Shown in pieces: positions 34,550 to 44,671 of a stretch of DNA of 64,000 nt (its first letter is position 1; each line of letters starts with the position of its first letter). The position numbers and the translations under genes are program-made. The DNA is from G963662905 sp965230045 (GTDB lineage Bacteria; Bacteroidota; Bacteroidia; Bacteroidales; WRLA01): NCBI GenBank assembly GCA_965230045.1, contig OZ245940.1, positions 2,790,001-2,854,000 of the forward strand, given 5' to 3'. Under the pieces are notes generated by a model. The model saw only the letters and a list, made by a program, of their open reading frames with translations, was not told the DNA's origin and ran no database searches.

Positions 34550-35203
34550 TTAGTCTGCGAGAATTCCGTCTTTGATGACCAGTAGCCTGTCGCTCATTTC
34601 TGCAAGCTCTTTATTGTGCGTTACGATAACAAATGTTTGTTTGAATTCATCGCGCAAATCGAAAAAGAGTTTATGCAGTTCCAGGGCATTTTTGGAATCG
34701 AGGTTTCCTGATGGCTCATCAGCCAATACAACAGCCGGATCGTTAACCAGCGCCCGGGCAACTGCCAGCCTTTGCTGTTCTCCTCCGCTTAGTTCTGATG
34801 GTTTGTGTGTGCGACGATCGCTTAATCCAAAAAACTCAATCAGTTGATCTGCTTTTTTTATGGATTCCTTCCGGGATACCCCTTGGATCATCGCGGGTAT
34901 GGCCACATTTTCTGAAGCATTGAACTCAGGAAGCAGATGATGGAACTGAAAAACAAAACCAATATGCTGATTACGAAATGCAGAGAGTTTTTTAAAACTC
35001 AATGAAGAAACATCAATACCATTGATACGAATACTGCCTTCATCAGCATGCTCGAGTGTGCCCAGTATGTGCAGCAGTGTTGATTTCCCTGCACCGGAAG
35101 CGCCTGCAATTGCAGCGACTTCTCCCTTTTCGATTTGAATATCTACAGATTTTAGAACATCCAGATTTCCGTATTTCTTTTTTATCCCTTTGCCGCTGAT
35201 CAT
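34550..35203 (-). CDS. lolD: Lipoprotein-releasing-type ABC transporter ATPase
   Basis: A 217-residue ATP-binding subunit of the LolD/MacB class. Walker A is GASGAGKST (34-42), the Q-loop is FVFQFHHLLPEF, the signature is LSGGEQQRLAVARAL, Walker B is VVLADEPSG and the H-loop is FVIVTHN. The FVFQFHHLLPEFNASENVAIP stretch is especially typical of LolD. It would energise release of lipoproteins from the inner membrane; no LolC/E permease gene is in the window, which is common in Bacteroidota. It follows the DUF5916 gene by one base, so the two are probably co-transcribed. Confidence 0.9.
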   Translation of the reverse strand: MISGKGIKKKYGNLDVLKSVDIQIEKGEVAAIAGASGAGKSTLLHILGTLEHADEGSIRINGIDVSSLSFKKLSAFRNQHIGFVFQFHHLLPEFNASENVAIPAMIQGVSRKESIKKADQLIEFFGLSDRRTHKPSELSGGEQQRLAVARALVNDPAVVLADEPSGNLDSKNALELHKLFFDLRDEFKQTFVIVTHNKELAEMSDRLLVIKDGILAD

Positions 35204-35204
35204 A

Positions 35205-37676
35205 TTATCCTTCCGATTTATGGCTTTGTTTGTCTTTCTTTTTGATAATTTCCTGATAATCGAGGTAATAGAGGATTTTTACGCTGATATTGTTTAATTT
35301 TGGCGCTTCTAAGGTTTGCCCCAGGTTATCCAGCCAATTGCCTTCGTGCTTTTCCTCATCGCGTATAACGGAATTTTTCCAGACCAGCGAAAAATTGCTG
35401 CCCGGAGCAAATTCCCAGTTAAATTTCAGGTCGATATTGAAAGCATTGAAATTAAAATCATTATTTGGGTCATCGGGTTGCGCCTCGCTGCTGAGGTAGC
35501 CGTCCTGCTCAAGCGCATAATATTTTTCGTATTGACCTGTGTACCAGTAATAGCGCATCCAGATTCCGAGCGAAAGGTTATTGCGGAACATATATCTGGA
35601 ATTAATTACATTCTCGATCCCCTGAATTTTTCGTTGCCCAAATATGATGTTATTGCTACTGTCCGTTTCCACATAACCTCGGTCATTTTCAATGAAATTG
35701 AAGTCAATTCGGTAATCGAAAAAGAGCTTGTCGCTGAGGCGGATGCGCGGTGAAAATGATACGTAGGTTTGCTGGTAATTGCGCTCGTCAAAATTCACAC
35801 GCATGCTGCCGTCAAAGGCAAGCGGATTGCGGTAATCTGAGCTAATACCCATATAAGTGCCCCAATAGGGTGGTTTGATGTAAAAACGTCCATCAGTGCG
35901 GGCTTCGTAAAAATCATAGCGTTCGAAAGGCGAAAGATATAATCGGTACCAAATGCTGAAATAGTTCTTGGTTGTGGTATTAAAGCCAAATCGCGCCACG
36001 CTTTCAATGTTTTTGTGGTTTATGTGGTGATTTTTATTTTCCAATTGCAGGAAAGAATAAAAATTCCTTACCTTCCAGAAAGGTTCAAAAATATTGTATT
36101 TCAGTGTAATACGATTAAAATCTTCATTATTTCGTTGAGATACACCAAAATCATTTATATCAAAGCTGTCGTTATAAACCCTGCGGTAGGCATTGTATTG
36201 AAAATTGCCACTTACTTTCCCTGCAAATACTTCATAATGATAACCGTCTGTATTTTCAAAACCTTCGGCTTCAATATCCGAATCATCAATGTTCAGGGCG
36301 TAAGTGCCTTTCAGGTTAATATTGAAACGGTTGTTTTTATCATAAAGCGATAAACCACTGCCTGTAACATTGGCCTTATCAAAACTGCCTTCGCGCCATA
36401 CATTTGTGTTTATCAGGTAAACCGATGAATTGTTTTTGAGTGCCTGGTCCAAAACCACAACATTATAATTTGTAGCAGGTTCCGTCGTGATTTTTTCTTC
36501 ATGGCCGTCCGGATAACGTATTGTAGCTTCTGTGCGGCGAGTAACTGCGTTGAGGACACCAATACCAAGTCCATTATTGGTTCGTCCCGAGAGTTTTACG
36601 GCGTTGACCAGTTTGGCATGCGCAGGATTGTCATGAATAATCACACCACTGTCCAAATCATCATCTACGGCATAAAAGCCGCTGGGGGTGCGTCCAATCC
36701 TTCTGCTATAAAACAAACCTCCTTTTTTGAACAGATCCATATTTTCAATGAAAAAAGGTCTGTTTTCGCCATAAATAGTTTCAAATGCGGAGAGGTTTTT
36801 GACTTTATTATCGGATTTTACCTGCGAAAAATCGGGCAGGAGGGAAACATCAAGTGTAAAGCTTTGATTGATACCGTATTTTAGATTTGCACCGCCGGAA
36901 AAGGCATAGGAATAATTACTGATGCCTTCTTCTTCATTGGGATAATGTTCCAGGGCTGCTGATAAATACGGTGTAAGACTGAGCCTGAGAGGGGCCTGGA
37001 TATTTTGAATCCCATGAAGTTTCCCCCAAAAAACCTGTTGGTTGGGTTCTCCTTTGGGAATCAAAGCCCATTGGTCGGTTTCACGCTTGCGCCTGATGCT
37101 TCGTTCAATTTGCAGCCCCCATTGCTGGATGTCTTTTTCGGGGAAACGGATTGCAGAATAAGGAATCCTGATTTCAGCGATCCAACCATCTTCAGTAATA
37201 TGTGCGGCACTTTCCCAAACGGCGTTATAGGTCCAGTCGCGGAACCTTCTTTCTGTTTGCACTCCGGAAGCATAAAGCCGGAAAAAATACGCATCGAGTT
37301 GGTTGTCGTAGGTGTCCAGGCTGATGGCGAACCAGTCGGCATTCAGGCTGCCATCGTCGCGGTTGCCCAATTGGCGCAGAATGCTGTCGGGCGAACTGTC
37401 GTACATTTTTGCAGCTATATAAATAGCCTGGTTATCGTAAATGATATGAACTTTCATTGGGAAAGTGGCTTCAGCACCAAAATCAGGATTGCGCTGGTTG
37501 AATCCGCTTATTGTTTTTGCATCATGCCAGCAGGCATCATTCAAAAAGCCGTCTATACGAGGCTTTTCATCGCAAAAAACCGCATGAGCAGAACGTAATG
37601 TGTCAGGACGGGCAGCATAAATTTCGGGTCGCGTAATTGAAAGAAATAAAATAAAAATTAACAGTCTCTTGAACAT
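35205..37676 (-). CDS. DUF5916 outer-membrane protein with CBM9-like domain
   Basis: An 823-residue exported protein with a signal peptide ending IYAA. Residues about 35-215 form a CBM9-like (DOMON-type) sandwich: PRIDGFLNDACWHDA, VHIIYDNQAIYIAAKMYD and WIAEIRIPYSAIRFP. The rest is DUF5916, a large beta-rich region ending in barrel-like strands (FSLVWKNSVIRDEE ...). Family members are frequent in Bacteroidota and are thought to be outer-membrane proteins of unknown function; a link to lolD through co-transcription (1-bp spacing) suggests an envelope role. The strongly lysine-rich tail (KKKDKQSHKSEG) is unusual for a barrel end. Confidence 0.82.
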   Translation of the reverse strand: MFKRLLIFILFLSITRPEIYAARPDTLRSAHAVFCDEKPRIDGFLNDACWHDAKTISGFNQRNPDFGAEATFPMKVHIIYDNQAIYIAAKMYDSSPDSILRQLGNRDDGSLNADWFAISLDTYDNQLDAYFFRLYASGVQTERRFRDWTYNAVWESAAHITEDGWIAEIRIPYSAIRFPEKDIQQWGLQIERSIRRKRETDQWALIPKGEPNQQVFWGKLHGIQNIQAPLRLSLTPYLSAALEHYPNEEEGISNYSYAFSGGANLKYGINQSFTLDVSLLPDFSQVKSDNKVKNLSAFETIYGENRPFFIENMDLFKKGGLFYSRRIGRTPSGFYAVDDDLDSGVIIHDNPAHAKLVNAVKLSGRTNNGLGIGVLNAVTRRTEATIRYPDGHEEKITTEPATNYNVVVLDQALKNNSSVYLINTNVWREGSFDKANVTGSGLSLYDKNNRFNINLKGTYALNIDDSDIEAEGFENTDGYHYEVFAGKVSGNFQYNAYRRVYNDSFDINDFGVSQRNNEDFNRITLKYNIFEPFWKVRNFYSFLQLENKNHHINHKNIESVARFGFNTTTKNYFSIWYRLYLSPFERYDFYEARTDGRFYIKPPYWGTYMGISSDYRNPLAFDGSMRVNFDERNYQQTYVSFSPRIRLSDKLFFDYRIDFNFIENDRGYVETDSSNNIIFGQRKIQGIENVINSRYMFRNNLSLGIWMRYYWYTGQYEKYYALEQDGYLSSEAQPDDPNNDFNFNAFNIDLKFNWEFAPGSNFSLVWKNSVIRDEEKHEGNWLDNLGQTLEAPKLNNISVKILYYLDYQEIIKKKDKQSHKSEG

Positions 37677-37792
37677 CTTCTCCTGGTAAAGGTTAGCCTT
37701 TTATGATTTGCGAAAATAGCTATTATTATTTATATGGCTTTGATTCGTTTTATTTTTTTGAGAAAGGGTTTTTAAGTTCCCTTGAAATGTGC

Positions 37793-37800
37793 TAATTTTG
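37793..37800 (+). promoter_or_regulatory. Candidate -7 box of sucC
   Basis: TAATTTTG matches TAnnTTTG and lies 37 bp before the sucC ATG, inside the divergent region shared with the DUF5916 gene. No -33 TTTG at normal spacing. Confidence 0.4.
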
Positions 37801-37837
37801 AAACCTAAAAGTATTTATATAATTAAATATGTAGTCT

Positions 37838-39028
37838 ATGAATCTTCACGAATACCAGGGTAAAGCCATCCTGAAATCTTATGGCGTTACTGTCCCTGAA
37901 GGGATTATCGCATTTAATGCAGAAGAAGCTGTTGCGGCAGCAAAAGAACTGCAAAAAAAGACCGGAACCGATAAATGGGCTGTAAAAGCTCAGATCCATG
38001 CCGGTGGACGAGGTAAAGGAGGCGGTGTGAAAATTGCCAAAAGTATTGAGGAAGTTGAAAAATTTTCCGGTGAAATCATCGGGATGCAGTTGATAACACC
38101 GCAAACCAGCGCCGAAGGAAAACTGGTGCGCAAGGTGTTGATTGAGCAAAATATCTATTATCCAGGAGATAATCCGGTTCAGGAGATATATATGAGCGTG
38201 CTGCTGAACCGCGAAACAGGCAAGAATATGTTTATGTATTCGCCGCGTGGAGGTGTGGATATCGAAAAGGTGGCAGAAGAAAGCCCGGAAGATATTTATA
38301 CGGAAGAAATTGACCCGGCAGTGGGTATGCAGGCATTCCAGGCAAGGAATATCGCTTTTAACCTCGGATTAAGTGGAGCAGCATATAAAAATATGGTCAA
38401 GTTCGCTATGGCACTCTACAAAGCATATCAGGGTGCCGATGCCAGTTTGTTTGAAATCAATCCGGTAATCAAAGCGGCTGACGACAGGATTTTTGCTGCA
38501 GATTCGAAAGTAACTGTTGATAACAACGCTCTTTACCGTCATGCGGATATCGCCGAAATGCGCGACTTCCACGAAGAAGACCCCATGGAAGTGGAAGCCG
38601 GAAGGCATAACCTGAATTTCGTAAAACTCAATGGTAACGTGGGCTGTATGGTGAATGGCGCAGGGCTGGCTATGGCTACAATGGACATGATTAAAATGTC
38701 AGGCGGCGATCCGGCCAACTTCCTCGATGTAGGCGGTACGGCCGATGCCAAACGCGTGGAAGCTGCTTTCCGTATCATCCTGAAAGATGAAAATGTAAAA
38801 GCCATTTTGGTGAATATCTTTGGCGGAATTGTTCGTTGCGACCGCGTAGCTCAGGGCGTTGTAGATGCTTATAAAAGCATCGGTGAAATTAAAGTACCTG
38901 TGATTGTTCGCCTGCAGGGAACCAATGCAGAAGAAGCCAAAGTCCTGATCGATGAATCGGGCCTGAAAGTTCAGTCGGCCATCCGTTTGGAAGATGCTGC
39001 AGAACTTGTGAACAAAGCGGTTCAATAG
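37838..39028 (+). CDS. sucC: Succinyl-CoA ligase [ADP-forming] subunit beta
   Basis: A 396-residue TCA-cycle enzyme subunit that couples succinyl-CoA cleavage to ATP or GTP formation, working with SucD. MNLHEYQGKAILKSYGV, WAVKAQIHAGGRGKGGGV (ATP-grasp glycine-rich loop), SLFEINPVIK and NIFGGIVRCDRVAQGVV are all family signatures. Length is close to the usual 385-400. No sucD lies downstream in this window; the next gene is a cysteine-rich protein after a terminator. Confidence 0.96.
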   Translation: MNLHEYQGKAILKSYGVTVPEGIIAFNAEEAVAAAKELQKKTGTDKWAVKAQIHAGGRGKGGGVKIAKSIEEVEKFSGEIIGMQLITPQTSAEGKLVRKVLIEQNIYYPGDNPVQEIYMSVLLNRETGKNMFMYSPRGGVDIEKVAEESPEDIYTEEIDPAVGMQAFQARNIAFNLGLSGAAYKNMVKFAMALYKAYQGADASLFEINPVIKAADDRIFAADSKVTVDNNALYRHADIAEMRDFHEEDPMEVEAGRHNLNFVKLNGNVGCMVNGAGLAMATMDMIKMSGGDPANFLDVGGTADAKRVEAAFRIILKDENVKAILVNIFGGIVRCDRVAQGVVDAYKSIGEIKVPVIVRLQGTNAEEAKVLIDESGLKVQSAIRLEDAAELVNKAVQ

Positions 39029-39045
39029 TTTTTCAATTTTATCAG

Positions 39046-39079
39046 AAAAAGGCTGTCATATTTATTTGGCGGCCTTTTT
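39046..39079 (+). terminator. Rho-independent terminator after sucC
   Basis: AAAAAGGC (39046-39053) pairs with GCCTTTTT (39072-39079); the T-run is built into the stem. It lies 17 bp after the sucC stop. Confidence 0.65.
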
Positions 39080-39094
39080 GGTTTAAAATCCTAT

Positions 39095-39102
39095 TATCTT
39101 TG
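39095..39102 (+). promoter_or_regulatory. -7 box upstream of the cysteine-rich protein gene
   Basis: TATCTTTG matches TAnnTTTG, 16 bp before the ATG at 39119. No clear -33 TTTG at about 20 bp. Confidence 0.45.
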
Positions 39103-39118
39103 GATGTAAAATTGAAAT

Positions 39119-39559
39119 ATGCAGGATCAAAAGCGTATAGCACAATGGATTGAAGGAATACTGGAAGGATTGTCTGGCCGGGGAGAAAAGGAAGCGTTTT
39201 ATATTTTGCGCAAATGTGGAGCAGACTGTTGCAGAAGGTCTGATTTTTATAAAGGAGCTTCTGAAATACAGAAGAGATTTGGAGGAAAAGCAGGGCATAA
39301 GCAGATATTTGAAGCATTTAAAAAAGAATACAGCAACATAGATAAGCTATTTCTTGAAAACGGACGGATTGTTTTGATTTTCGACGAGTGTACCTGCCCA
39401 ATACATAAAATTGGCGTCAAAAATCCAACTTTATGCCTTTGCACCACAGCTTTTACCAAAGAGCTTTTTGAAACTCTTTTTGGAATGGAAGTGGATGTGG
39501 AGCTGAAACAATCCATTTTGCGTGGAGATAATTGTTGCAGGCAGGAGGTATTTATATAA
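39119..39559 (+). CDS. Cysteine-rich protein resembling DUF6144 / ATC-hydrolase-like family
   Basis: A 146-residue cytoplasmic protein with nine cysteines arranged as CGADCC near residue 33, CTCPIH near 90, CLCTTAFTKELFETLFG near 105 and ILRGDNCCRQEVFI at the end. The final pattern C-x-C ... F-x(3)-FG ... SILRGD-x2-C is shared with DUF6144 and L-2-amino-thiazoline-4-carboxylate hydrolase-like proteins as I remember them. The conserved cysteines suggest metal binding. It lies alone between sucC (behind a terminator) and the histidine kinase. Assignment is tentative. Confidence 0.65.
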   Translation: MQDQKRIAQWIEGILEGLSGRGEKEAFYILRKCGADCCRRSDFYKGASEIQKRFGGKAGHKQIFEAFKKEYSNIDKLFLENGRIVLIFDECTCPIHKIGVKNPTLCLCTTAFTKELFETLFGMEVDVELKQSILRGDNCCRQEVFI

Positions 39560-39656
39560 TATAATCGCGCCTTTCGTATTATTGCCTGTCTTATCTACAC
39601 ATTTCGCCTTTTTGTATATTCAACTATTTTGCTTCATTTATTAGTACTATATTTGA

Positions 39657-40721
39657 ATGTTTTTCAATATAAACCTCATGCGCTCAAAGTCCTTTTTTGT
39701 CCTAATGCACATCTGTGTATGGGCAGTGATTTTGTTTTTTCCGTTTTTATTCGATTTTCGTCCGGATTCTCCGAGATATGATAGTTTTGGGCCTCCGGAA
39801 TTTCTCCGGGATAGATTTTTTGAATTTAACAGTATCCTGCGCTTATTGTCATTAATGCCATTGTTTTATATCAACGCGTACTATCTTGTTCCGCACTATT
39901 TTAATAGAAAAAGGTGGGTATTTTATATAGTCCTTCTGACCCTGTTGTTTGTAGGGCTTAAAAGTCTGGATGGTCTTATCAATTGGTTTGTAACCGGTCG
40001 TATCGGATTTCCCGGTCCTCCACGGATTTTTATTTCGTTCAATGGTTTTTTCCTTATGGCAAGTATTGCCTATGGACTGATTATGCAAAACCTAAAACAG
40101 GAAAATAAAGTGCAGGAAAAAGAAGCAGAAAACATGAAAACGGAACTGGCTTTTTTACGTTCTCAGATTAACCCGCATTTTTTGTTCAATACCCTGAATA
40201 ATTTGGTTTCCCTGGCTCGAAAAAAATCGGATAGATTAGAGACATCACTGCTCCAGCTATCTGGTTTGATGCACTATATGCTCTATGAAACGGATGATTC
40301 AAAGATCAACATCTTTAACGAAATTGAATATCTGGAAAACTATATCGAGCTTCAAAAGTTGCGCTTTGGTGAGGAGCTGTCAGTCTCTTTTATTAAAAAT
40401 TTGCCCGAAGATTGCAGCATGGAAATTGAGCCTATGATATTGATTTCCTTTCTGGAGAATGCTTTTAAGCATGGTATTGCAGGCCTTGAAAATCCAGAAA
40501 TTCAAATAGAGATATCGGTTAGGCATAATCTGTTTTATTTTGAAGTACGCAATAAATACATTACCAAGTACGGTCCTGATCAACGTATTGAGAAGATTGG
40601 GCTGAACAATGTGCAAAGAAGATTAAACCTTCTTTATCCAAAAGGCTCTAACAATCCTCTTCGCCTTCTGATAGAGCAACAAGAAGGCTGGTATGTTGTG
40701 AAACTTACAATTATGCTTTAA
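39657..40721 (+). CDS. LytS-family membrane sensor histidine kinase
   Basis: A 354-residue membrane kinase. Four hydrophobic segments lie at about residues 14-32, 60-78, 86-104 and 125-143. After a short coiled coil comes the His_kinase (PF06580) motif LRSQINPHFLFNTLNNLV, phospho-acceptor His174, and an HATPase core with MILISFLENAFKHGI and IGLNNVQRRLNLLYP. No extracytoplasmic sensory domain is visible; sensing is probably within the membrane. The start is the ATG at 39657; an alternative is 39678. Its stop overlaps the start of the response-regulator gene by one base (TAATG), so the two form a translationally coupled pair. Confidence 0.92.
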   Translation: MFFNINLMRSKSFFVLMHICVWAVILFFPFLFDFRPDSPRYDSFGPPEFLRDRFFEFNSILRLLSLMPLFYINAYYLVPHYFNRKRWVFYIVLLTLLFVGLKSLDGLINWFVTGRIGFPGPPRIFISFNGFFLMASIAYGLIMQNLKQENKVQEKEAENMKTELAFLRSQINPHFLFNTLNNLVSLARKKSDRLETSLLQLSGLMHYMLYETDDSKINIFNEIEYLENYIELQKLRFGEELSVSFIKNLPEDCSMEIEPMILISFLENAFKHGIAGLENPEIQIEISVRHNLFYFEVRNKYITKYGPDQRIEKIGLNNVQRRLNLLYPKGSNNPLRLLIEQQEGWYVVKLTIML

Positions 40722-41434
40722 TGATCCATTGTGTAGCTGTTGATGATGAACCTCTGGCACTTGATTATCTCGAAGATAATATCAGGCAGGTGCCCTTTTT
40801 AAATCTGATTAAAAAATGCCGTACAGCTATTGATGCTGCAGAAGTACTTCAGAACCATAATGTTGATTTACTCTTTCTGGACATCCAGATGCCAGGCATT
40901 ACTGGCCTGCAGTTTGTACGTTCCCTGAAAACAAAACCTATGGTTATTTTTATCACGGCATATAAAAAATATGCTTTGGAGGGCTATGAGCTGGATGTAA
41001 TTGACTATTTACTAAAACCTGTTTCCTTAAATCGTTTCGTAAAAGCAGTTAATAAGGCTTCTGAATATCATCAGCTCAAAGCTGGTATGCAAAATGAATC
41101 TAAAAAAGAATTTATCTATGTTTATTCGGAATACAGTCTGGTGAAGATTTCTATCAGTCAGATTACTTATATCGAAGGCTTGAAGGACTATGTAAAAATC
41201 TGGCACGATGCTGCGCAAAGACCCGTTATAACTCGTTTGAGCATAAAGGCACTGGAAAAACGATTGCCAAAAAGCACTTTCATCAGGATTCATAAATCTT
41301 ATGTCATTTCCGTTGAAAAGCTTAAGTCCATTCGCAACAGCCGTGTGCTCGTTGGGGATAAGGAAATACCCCTGAGTGAACATTATAAAGAGCCCTTTTT
41401 TAATTTGATCGATAAAAACGGAATAAGGTTCTGA
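40721..41434 (+). CDS. LytTR-family response regulator
   Basis: A 237-residue regulator. The receiver domain (1-120) has the acidic pair VDDEP, phospho-acceptor Asp54 in LLFLDIQMPG, and the conserved lysine in YLLKPV. Residues about 130-237 form a LytTR DNA-binding domain (IYVYSEYSLVKISISQITYIEGLKDYVKIW, TFIRIHKSYVISVEKL), which binds direct repeats in target promoters. It is the partner of the kinase upstream. A likely target is the TonB receptor operon starting 215 bp downstream. Confidence 0.93.
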   Translation: MIHCVAVDDEPLALDYLEDNIRQVPFLNLIKKCRTAIDAAEVLQNHNVDLLFLDIQMPGITGLQFVRSLKTKPMVIFITAYKKYALEGYELDVIDYLLKPVSLNRFVKAVNKASEYHQLKAGMQNESKKEFIYVYSEYSLVKISISQITYIEGLKDYVKIWHDAAQRPVITRLSIKALEKRLPKSTFIRIHKSYVISVEKLKSIRNSRVLVGDKEIPLSEHYKEPFFNLIDKNGIRF

Positions 41435-41649
41435 TCTATTATCTTAATGTTGAATGGGGTAGATAGTCTTCTTCTTAATTCCCCTTTTCATCTACACAAT
41501 CTCCCAATTTGTATATTAAGTTTTTTAAACCCATCACTATCATACATTTTTGTGGCTTTAATGTCTGTCGGGGAAGGTGAACACTCAATTTTAGCTCATC
41601 AATTCTATGCCCTGGTACCTTTCTCCGGCAGGCTTTATCTATAAAGACT

Positions 41650-44600
41650 ATGATGATAACTATTTTGCGCGTTATGTTGCTGAGCTTCCTACTGTCTTTT
41701 TTTATGCCAGTTTTGTCTTATGGACAAAAGGTTTTTGAATTTAACCGTCCTAAAAGCCGCTGTTATTTCAAATACATTAATTATGCCCCTAATAATGATC
41801 TGAGAAACAGGAAGCGTCCCTATATTTTTGTGCTGGCTAAAGAAGGATCCTCAGCACAAGAAGCTTTTGATGCAGATTCAATAAAAAATTTGCCGCAATT
41901 TCATAAATATAAATTCGTGTACGTGCCTAATAAAGGTGGTTCTGTTGCAGCACGCCTGTACTGTTTTTATGCATTTGTGCGTCACAGCACATATAATTTT
42001 ACTTGTGGCAAAAGCAATGTGTTTCTGTATTCTTATGATACTTCAATTAAAGATTATAGTTATCTGACCAGTGGTTTGTTCAAAGTATTCAATACAGTGC
42101 AAGTAGTAGAGCCGGTTGGCGAAAACAAAGCAAATGATTATGGTAAGGAGCTCGCAAAGACATTTAAAGAAAATCCTTCTGAATACAAATTAAAGAAGAT
42201 ATCAGAAGAAGATGAATATGGGACTTTCTATACGGAAGAAAATGAATTTTTAGAAGAAGATGCAGCTTCCTCGATACCGTTAAAGAGCTATTTTGGCCCG
42301 CCCAGTGCTTTCGCCTACACCTTAAGTGGAATTGTTAAGGATAAATCTTCAGGAGAGGCTTTGCCTTTTGCAGCAATTATTGTTAAAGGCAGTAATATTG
42401 GAGTATCTTCGAATGTAGATGGCTATTTTACAATTCCTTCTGTTCCAACGGATACAAGTGTGCTTTCTGTATCCTATGTTGGTTATGCACCTCGTAATAT
42501 TTACCTTTCTCCTTATTTGCCACATAATGATTTTGTAATAGAGCTTTCGCCGGTTTCAAACAGCCTTAGTGGCGTAACAATTATTGGAAAAAAAGAAGAT
42601 GCGGTTTTATCAAAAAAAGAAGAGGTGGGTGTGATGAAGCTTACGCCCCGTCAGTTGGAGAAATTTCCCAGCTTTGGGGAAAAGGATGTGATGCGTTCTT
42701 TCCAGTTGATGCCGGGGGTAAGCGCTTCACAAGAGTCGTCCTCAGGACTTTATGTGCGCGGCGGAACTCCTGATCAAAATCTGATACTTTACGATGGATT
42801 TACTGTGTATCATGTCGATCATCTCTTTGGCTTTTTTAGCGCCTTTAATTCTAATGCGCTTAAAGATGTGCAACTGTATAAAGGAGGTTTTGAATCCCGT
42901 TTTGGCGGAAGGTTGTCATCGGTGACCGAATTGACTGGAAAAGACGGCAATCAGAAGCGTTTTAGAATTGGTGGCGAAATTAGCCTGCTTAGCTTGAATG
43001 CTTTTGCCGAATTGCCTGTTGGCAATAAGTTTACTTCTGTCATTGCCTATCGCAGATCGTATAAGGGCTTGATCTATAATGCACTTTTTGATAAATTTAT
43101 TACAAGTGAAGGAACAAAAATTACCCAACCTGAGGGTGGAGGGCCAAATCGGTTTACTCAGGAATCTGAGGCAACGAATTACTTCTACGACCTGAATACT
43201 AAATTGACGTACCGCCCAAATAAGAGAGATATCTTTTCGCTTTCTGTTTTCAATGGTACCGATAAATTGGATAATAGTTCGTCCTTTAGTATGCCTTCTA
43301 TGGGAGGAGAAAGCACCGATATCAGCAATAACTCAACGGATCTTACAAAATATGGAAATATTGGGAGCAGTTTCAAATGGTCACGTAAATGGACTGATAA
43401 GTTTTATGGAAATACTAATGTAAGTTATTCGAATTATTATAGCAAAAGGGATATGTCGCGCGAACGAATTTCAATAGATGACGATGGTGAAGAATTGTCT
43501 TCCAATACGGGCATTTTTGAAGACAACGATTTGAGGGATTATAGTTTGAAGTCAGATTACCAATGGAATATCTCTCTTTATAATCAGCTGCAGTTTGGTG
43601 CTTTTGGAACTGATTATGATATCGAATATTCATATGCCCAAAGTGACACGCTTACAATACTCGATAAGAAAAACCAATCAGTGCTGGCTGGAGGATACTT
43701 GCAGTGTAAATTTAAATTCGTAAATAGCAAGCTTGTGCTCCTGCCGGGTATCCGAGGCAGTTTCTATGAAATGACAGAAAAAGCTTATCTGGAACCACGG
43801 GTTTCTTTATCATACAGTTTAACTGACGAATGGACGCTGAAGACTGCGACTGGCCGATATTATCAGTTTGCCAATCAGGTAACACGGGAGGATATCATGT
43901 CGGGGAGTAAAGATTTTTGGTTGCTTGCCGATGGGGAGCAGATTCCAGTAAGTTCATCTGATCATTTCATAGCAGGAGTTTCCTTCGAAAATATAGATTA
44001 TCTTTTTAGTATTGAAGGCTATTATAAAAATGTTTATGATCTTACGGAATATTCATTGCGTTTCAATCCCAGTCCAGATGGTGTTGTATATGAAGAAAGC
44101 TTCTATTCAGGAAAAGGATACGCCACAGGTGTGGAGTTCCTGGCACAAAAGCTGGGAGGAGATATTACCGGATGGGTCAGCTATACGCTTGGTGAAGCAA
44201 AAAGTCGTTTTGATGTTTATTCCGATTCTTATTTTTACGCCAATCAGGATGTACGTCATGAATTTAAAGTTGTGGCTATGTATGACTATAAACGTTGGAA
44301 TTTTTCTGCAACATGGGTATATGCAACAGGCAGGCCATACACTGCGCCCGGTGGAGCTTATACTGTTGAACTGTTGGATGGGACTACAGAAGATTTTTAT
44401 ACCGTTACCACGAAAAACGGTTTACGCTTGCCCGATTATCACAGAGCTGATGTGTCAGCCAAGTATAAACTCCTCGGTGGACGCAAAGGTGATTTAAAAC
44501 GAAGAGAAATCGGCCATGTCGGACTCTCCATCTTTAACCTTTATAACCGTACGAATGTTTGGTATAAAACCTTCTCCATTGAAGACGGAGCTGTAATTGA

Positions 44601-44661
44601 AACCAATGTCAATTATACAGGTTTTACCCCTAATCTTTCTGTATCATTAAAACTCTGGTAA
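41650..44661 (+). CDS. TonB-dependent receptor with unusual N-terminal extension
   Basis: A 1,003-residue outer-membrane receptor with a signal peptide ending LSYGQ. Residues about 30-190 form an extension with alternating beta and alpha character (YIFVLAKEGSSAQEAFDADS, KYKFVYVPNKGG, NVFLYSYDTSIKDYSYL) that is not an STN signalling domain; it may be a degenerate alpha/beta-hydrolase fold. A carboxypeptidase-regulatory-like domain (about 220-300, YTLSGIVKDKSSGEALPFAA), a plug (about 335-430, FGEKDVMRSFQLMPGVSASQ, GLYVRGGTPDQNLILYDGF) and a 22-strand-type barrel follow. The DUF4249 lipoprotein starts 10 bp downstream. Cargo unknown; regulation by the LytS/LytR pair is inferred from position. 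Confidence 0.88.
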   Translation: MMITILRVMLLSFLLSFFMPVLSYGQKVFEFNRPKSRCYFKYINYAPNNDLRNRKRPYIFVLAKEGSSAQEAFDADSIKNLPQFHKYKFVYVPNKGGSVAARLYCFYAFVRHSTYNFTCGKSNVFLYSYDTSIKDYSYLTSGLFKVFNTVQVVEPVGENKANDYGKELAKTFKENPSEYKLKKISEEDEYGTFYTEENEFLEEDAASSIPLKSYFGPPSAFAYTLSGIVKDKSSGEALPFAAIIVKGSNIGVSSNVDGYFTIPSVPTDTSVLSVSYVGYAPRNIYLSPYLPHNDFVIELSPVSNSLSGVTIIGKKEDAVLSKKEEVGVMKLTPRQLEKFPSFGEKDVMRSFQLMPGVSASQESSSGLYVRGGTPDQNLILYDGFTVYHVDHLFGFFSAFNSNALKDVQLYKGGFESRFGGRLSSVTELTGKDGNQKRFRIGGEISLLSLNAFAELPVGNKFTSVIAYRRSYKGLIYNALFDKFITSEGTKITQPEGGGPNRFTQESEATNYFYDLNTKLTYRPNKRDIFSLSVFNGTDKLDNSSSFSMPSMGGESTDISNNSTDLTKYGNIGSSFKWSRKWTDKFYGNTNVSYSNYYSKRDMSRERISIDDDGEELSSNTGIFEDNDLRDYSLKSDYQWNISLYNQLQFGAFGTDYDIEYSYAQSDTLTILDKKNQSVLAGGYLQCKFKFVNSKLVLLPGIRGSFYEMTEKAYLEPRVSLSYSLTDEWTLKTATGRYYQFANQVTREDIMSGSKDFWLLADGEQIPVSSSDHFIAGVSFENIDYLFSIEGYYKNVYDLTEYSLRFNPSPDGVVYEESFYSGKGYATGVEFLAQKLGGDITGWVSYTLGEAKSRFDVYSDSYFYANQDVRHEFKVVAMYDYKRWNFSATWVYATGRPYTAPGGAYTVELLDGTTEDFYTVTTKNGLRLPDYHRADVSAKYKLLGGRKGDLKRREIGHVGLSIFNLYNRTNVWYKTFSIEDGAVIETNVNYTGFTPNLSVSLKLW

Positions 44662-44671
44662 ATAAGTTGTT

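Noticed and set aside
41447..41644. 65-codon frame between the response regulator and the receptor
   Set aside because: Short, no family features, and located where the receptor promoter is expected.
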